From the NCBI RefSeq assembly GCF_030678915.1, contig NZ_JAUUTZ010000008.1, positions 124,001-188,000 on the forward strand: DNA of 64,000 nucleotides, read 5' to 3'. Shown in pieces: positions 61,958-64,000 of this stretch. Position numbers and translations under genes: made by a program. Source of the stretch: Paracoccus wurundjeri. GTDB taxonomy: Bacteria; Pseudomonadota; Alphaproteobacteria; Rhodobacterales; Rhodobacteraceae. Numbering within the stretch: position 1 is the stretch's first letter; every line of letters starts with the position of its first letter. A model generated the notes under the pieces. It did not search any database, was not told the origin of the DNA, and saw only the letters and a program-made list of their open reading frames with translations.

Positions 61958-63333
61958 AACCGGCCCCAAAGATCGTATTCGCCCGCCTCATCCACCGTGA
62001 CCGAAACGATATCGCCGGGGTTCAACGCCTCGAAACCCGTGTCTATGAACAGATTTCCGTCGATTTCGGGTGCGTCTGCCTTGGTGCGGCAGGTCGCGCC
62101 TTCATCATCCACCTCATCCACGATGACCTCAAGGCGCTGTCCGACCTTCCGCGCCAGCTTGGCTTCCGAGATTGCCTGCGCCTTCTGCATGAAGCGGTCG
62201 AAACGATCCTGCTTGATCTCGTCCGGCACATGGTCGGGCAGATCATTCGCCCGTGCGCCTTGGACGTTTTCATATTGGAAGCAACCGACACGATCCAGTT
62301 GCGCCTCGTCAAGCCAGTCCAGCAGGGTCTGGAATTCTTCCTCGGTCTCGCCCGGATATCCCACGATAAAGGTCGAACGCAGCGTGATTTCGGGGCAAAC
62401 TTCACGCCATGCGGCGATCTCGTCCAGCGTTTTTGCCGCCGCGGCCGGGCGGGCCATGCGTTTCAGCGTATCGGGATGGGCATGCTGGAAGGGAATATCC
62501 AGATAGGGCAGCACCTGTCCGCCCGATTCGGCATGGGCGGCCATCAATGGGATCAATTCACGCACATGCGGATATGGATAGACGTAATGCAGCCGCACCC
62601 ACGCGCCCAGACTGCCCAGATCGCGGACAAGATCGGTGATATGGGCACGGTGGCCGCGTTCTTCGGCGAATTTCCGGTCAACGCCATAGGCAGAGGTATC
62701 CTGCGAGATGACCAGCAGTTCCTTGACACCGGCCTGCACCAGCTTTTCGGCTTCACGGATCACTGCATGGGCGGGGCGGCTGACCAGGCGTCCACGCATG
62801 TCCGGGATAATGCAGAACTTGCACTTGTGGTTGCAGCCCTCTGAAATCTTGAGATAACTGTAATGGCGTGGCGTCAGGCTCACACCGCTTGCGGGCAACA
62901 GGTCGATAAAGGGATCGGGCGCGGGCGGTACCGCGCCATGCACGGCATCCAGCACCGATTCATATTGATGCGGCCCGGTGACAGCCATGACCTTGGGATG
63001 CGCGCCGGTGATATATTCCGGCTCTGCCCCCAGGCAGCCGGTCACGATGACCCGCCCGTTCTGGTGCAGCGCTTCTCCGATGGCCTCCAGCGACTCGGCC
63101 TTGGCGCTGTCCAGAAAGCCGCAGGTATTCACGATCACGGCATCCGCGCCTGCGTAATCCGGGCTGATCGCATAGCCTTCGGCGCGCAGCCGGGTCAGGA
63201 TGCGCTCGCTGTCGACAAGCGCCTTGGGGCAGCCAAGGCTGACCATGCCGATCGTCGGCTGGCCCTTGCGCCGTACATCGGGGATGGCGGCGCGGGCAAG
63301 ATCGGGGCGCAAATCTGGCGGGTTCCTGTGCAT
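61954..63333 (-). CDS. rimO: ribosomal protein uS12 methylthiotransferase
   Basis: RimO adds a methylthio group to Asp88 of ribosomal protein S12 using radical SAM chemistry and a second iron-sulfur cluster. The 459-residue protein shows the auxiliary-cluster Cys at 35 ([13 protein letters not shown]), 71 (NTCGF) and 100 (TGCLG), and the radical SAM CxxxCxxC at 167, 171 and 174 ([12 protein letters not shown]). A TRAM domain closes the protein ([13 protein letters not shown]). ATG 63333 is preferred; ATG 63390 would add 19 residues unlike the family. The endonuclease gene overlaps its stop as GTGA. Confidence 0.95.
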   Translation of the reverse strand: MHRNPPDLRPDLARAAIPDVRRKGQPTIGMVSLGCPKALVDSERILTRLRAEGYAISPDYAGADAVIVNTCGFLDSAKAESLEAIGEALHQNGRVIVTGCLGAEPEYITGAHPKVMAVTGPHQYESVLDAVHGAVPPAPDPFIDLLPASGVSLTPRHYSYLKISEGCNHKCKFCIIPDMRGRLVSRPAHAVIREAEKLVQAGVKELLVISQDTSAYGVDRKFAEERGHRAHITDLVRDLGSLGAWVRLHYVYPYPHVRELIPLMAAHAESGGQVLPYLDIPFQHAHPDTLKRMARPAAAAKTLDEIAAWREVCPEITLRSTFIVGYPGETEEEFQTLLDWLDEAQLDRVGCFQYENVQGARANDLPDHVPDEIKQDRFDRFMQKAQAISEAKLARKVGQRLEVIVDEVDDEGATCRTKADAPEIDGNLFIDTGFEALNPGDIVSVTVDEAGEYDLWGRL

Positions 63334-63443
63334 CCGCCGCACATAGGCGATTCTGCGGCATCTGAAAAGAGGATTGCAACCAAGGGACATAACCGCGAGT
63401 TAGCATTCCATATCTGCGTTTCATCTATCTTCAGGACATTGCC

Positions 63444-64000
63444 ATGAGATCGTCTTCCCTTTCGTCGCGAGAGTATCAGAGCCGGGCAGCCGGGGTGACG
63501 GGGCCAAGCCCTTTGGGCGCTGCAATGTACCGGGACTGGCCCCTCCTGCGAAAATTATTCGCACTCGCCATACTGGGGGCGGCGTTGCTCATGATTTTGA
63601 CGACGCCTCTTCATGCTCAGAGCCAAAAAAACTCTCGCTTCATCGATGTGTCGAACAATCGGGGGGGAAACGTGCTGGAGATGGTCAAACGGCGGGAAGA
63701 ACTGGCCCGTTCAGGAAAAACCGTACGTATTCGGGGTTATTGCCGTTCTGCCTGCACGATTCTGACAACCCTGCCGAATGCCTGCCTTGGGCCAAATGCG
63801 CGGATCGGCTTTCATGCGCCGCGCATTCCGAACACCACCATCATTCCACCTTATGTCGATCAGATCATGGGCAGTTATTACCGCGCTGGTATTCGTGACC
63901 GCTGGTTCGGTGGCTGGAACCGTTCGCTGAACATGAATGTGATCACCGCCCGGGAATATGTCCGGCTGGACCCACAGACGCAAATATGCAAAAGCATCAA
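63444..64000 (+). CDS. exported Clp-fold (COG3904-like) protein, partial
   Basis: The frame from ATG 63444 stays open to the window edge (185 codons seen). A membrane or signal segment lies at about residues 39-58 (LFALAILGAALLMILTT). The rest begins SRFIDVSNNRGGNVLEMVKRREELARSGKTVRIRGYCRSACTILTTL in segments and has the crotonase/ClpP-like pattern of exported proteins in this family, with GYCRSACT holding the Ser at the oxyanion turn and ARIGFHAPRI the His strand. Function is unknown. It is divergent from rimO. Confidence 0.7.
   Translation, partial: MRSSSLSSREYQSRAAGVTGPSPLGAAMYRDWPLLRKLFALAILGAALLMILTTPLHAQSQKNSRFIDVSNNRGGNVLEMVKRREELARSGKTVRIRGYCRSACTILTTLPNACLGPNARIGFHAPRIPNTTIIPPYVDQIMGSYYRAGIRDRWFGGWNRSLNMNVITAREYVRLDPQTQICKSI

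Noticed and set aside
1-64000. tRNA or rRNA genes
   Set aside because: I looked through the intergenic gaps for cloverleaf-like arms and CCA-ended stems and saw none; a tRNAscan run would be needed to exclude them fully.

Overview
The window looks like chromosomal DNA of an alphaproteobacterium of the family Rhodobacteraceae, most like Paracoccus or a close relative. I judge this from protein content, not from any database search: a short-form HisG with HisZ, a NDUFA12-type complex I accessory subunit, DUF2155/DUF2842/DUF4167/DUF4893 proteins, an ATP12 chaperone, a four-gene bzt/aap amino acid transporter, and a G+C-rich genome with strong third-position bias. Most of the sequence is dense housekeeping coding. 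Genes often join through 4-base ATGA or GTGA overlaps. No rRNA, tRNA, CRISPR array, insertion sequence or prophage was seen.

Layout. 0-7 kb: an ABM-GNAT fusion protein, ihfB, lapA, trpF, a GNAT gene and trpB; then on the minus strand an exported PepSY protein with a long Asp/Ser/Gly tail, DUF4893, DUF2237 and pth. 7-17.6 kb: clpP and clpX, the complex I subunit, DUF2155, then minus-strand aat-accC-accB and hisE-hisF-hisA, a DUF2147 protein, thiN-DUF2842 and purA. 17.7-26 kb: slyX opposite hisS-hisZ-hisG, the rpsF-rpsR-rplI ribosomal operon, prfA-prmC and DUF4167. 26-36 kb: the minus-strand outer-membrane operon lptF-lptG-lptD-surA-pdxA-rsmA, opposite pepA-holC. 36-38.3 kb: a FAD monooxygenase coupled to a group III truncated haemoglobin, then queF behind a candidate preQ1-I riboswitch.

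38.3-48.5 kb is catabolic and transport DNA. A LacI-type regulator, with a matching CG-centred operator at its own promoter and at the next promoter, precedes a polar amino acid type ABC transporter and a 2-hydroxyacid dehydrogenase. An Lrp-type regulator then faces a fused E1 alpha-beta and E2 of a 2-oxoacid dehydrogenase, followed by a convergent class IV aminotransferase; together these suggest branched-chain amino acid breakdown. 48.7-52 kb holds rarA, an entericidin-like lipoprotein behind a GGAAC-N16-CGTT promoter, and a compositionally chimeric Hint-domain gene interrupted by a one-base frame slip in a run of six G. 52-60 kb: fluC, an RluC-like pseudouridine synthase, a HAD phosphatase, ATP12, and bztABCD. 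60-64 kb: a sulfotransferase, an MT-A70 methyltransferase next to a BglII-family restriction endonuclease that is translationally coupled to rimO, and the start of a Clp-fold exported protein cut by the window edge.

The least ordinary items are the Hint chimera with its G-tract, the restriction-modification pair hooked onto rimO, the LacI/amino-acid-transporter/dehydrogenase unit with its two operators, the monooxygenase-globin pair and the queF riboswitch. I did not see a clearly new multi-gene defence or biosynthetic system.
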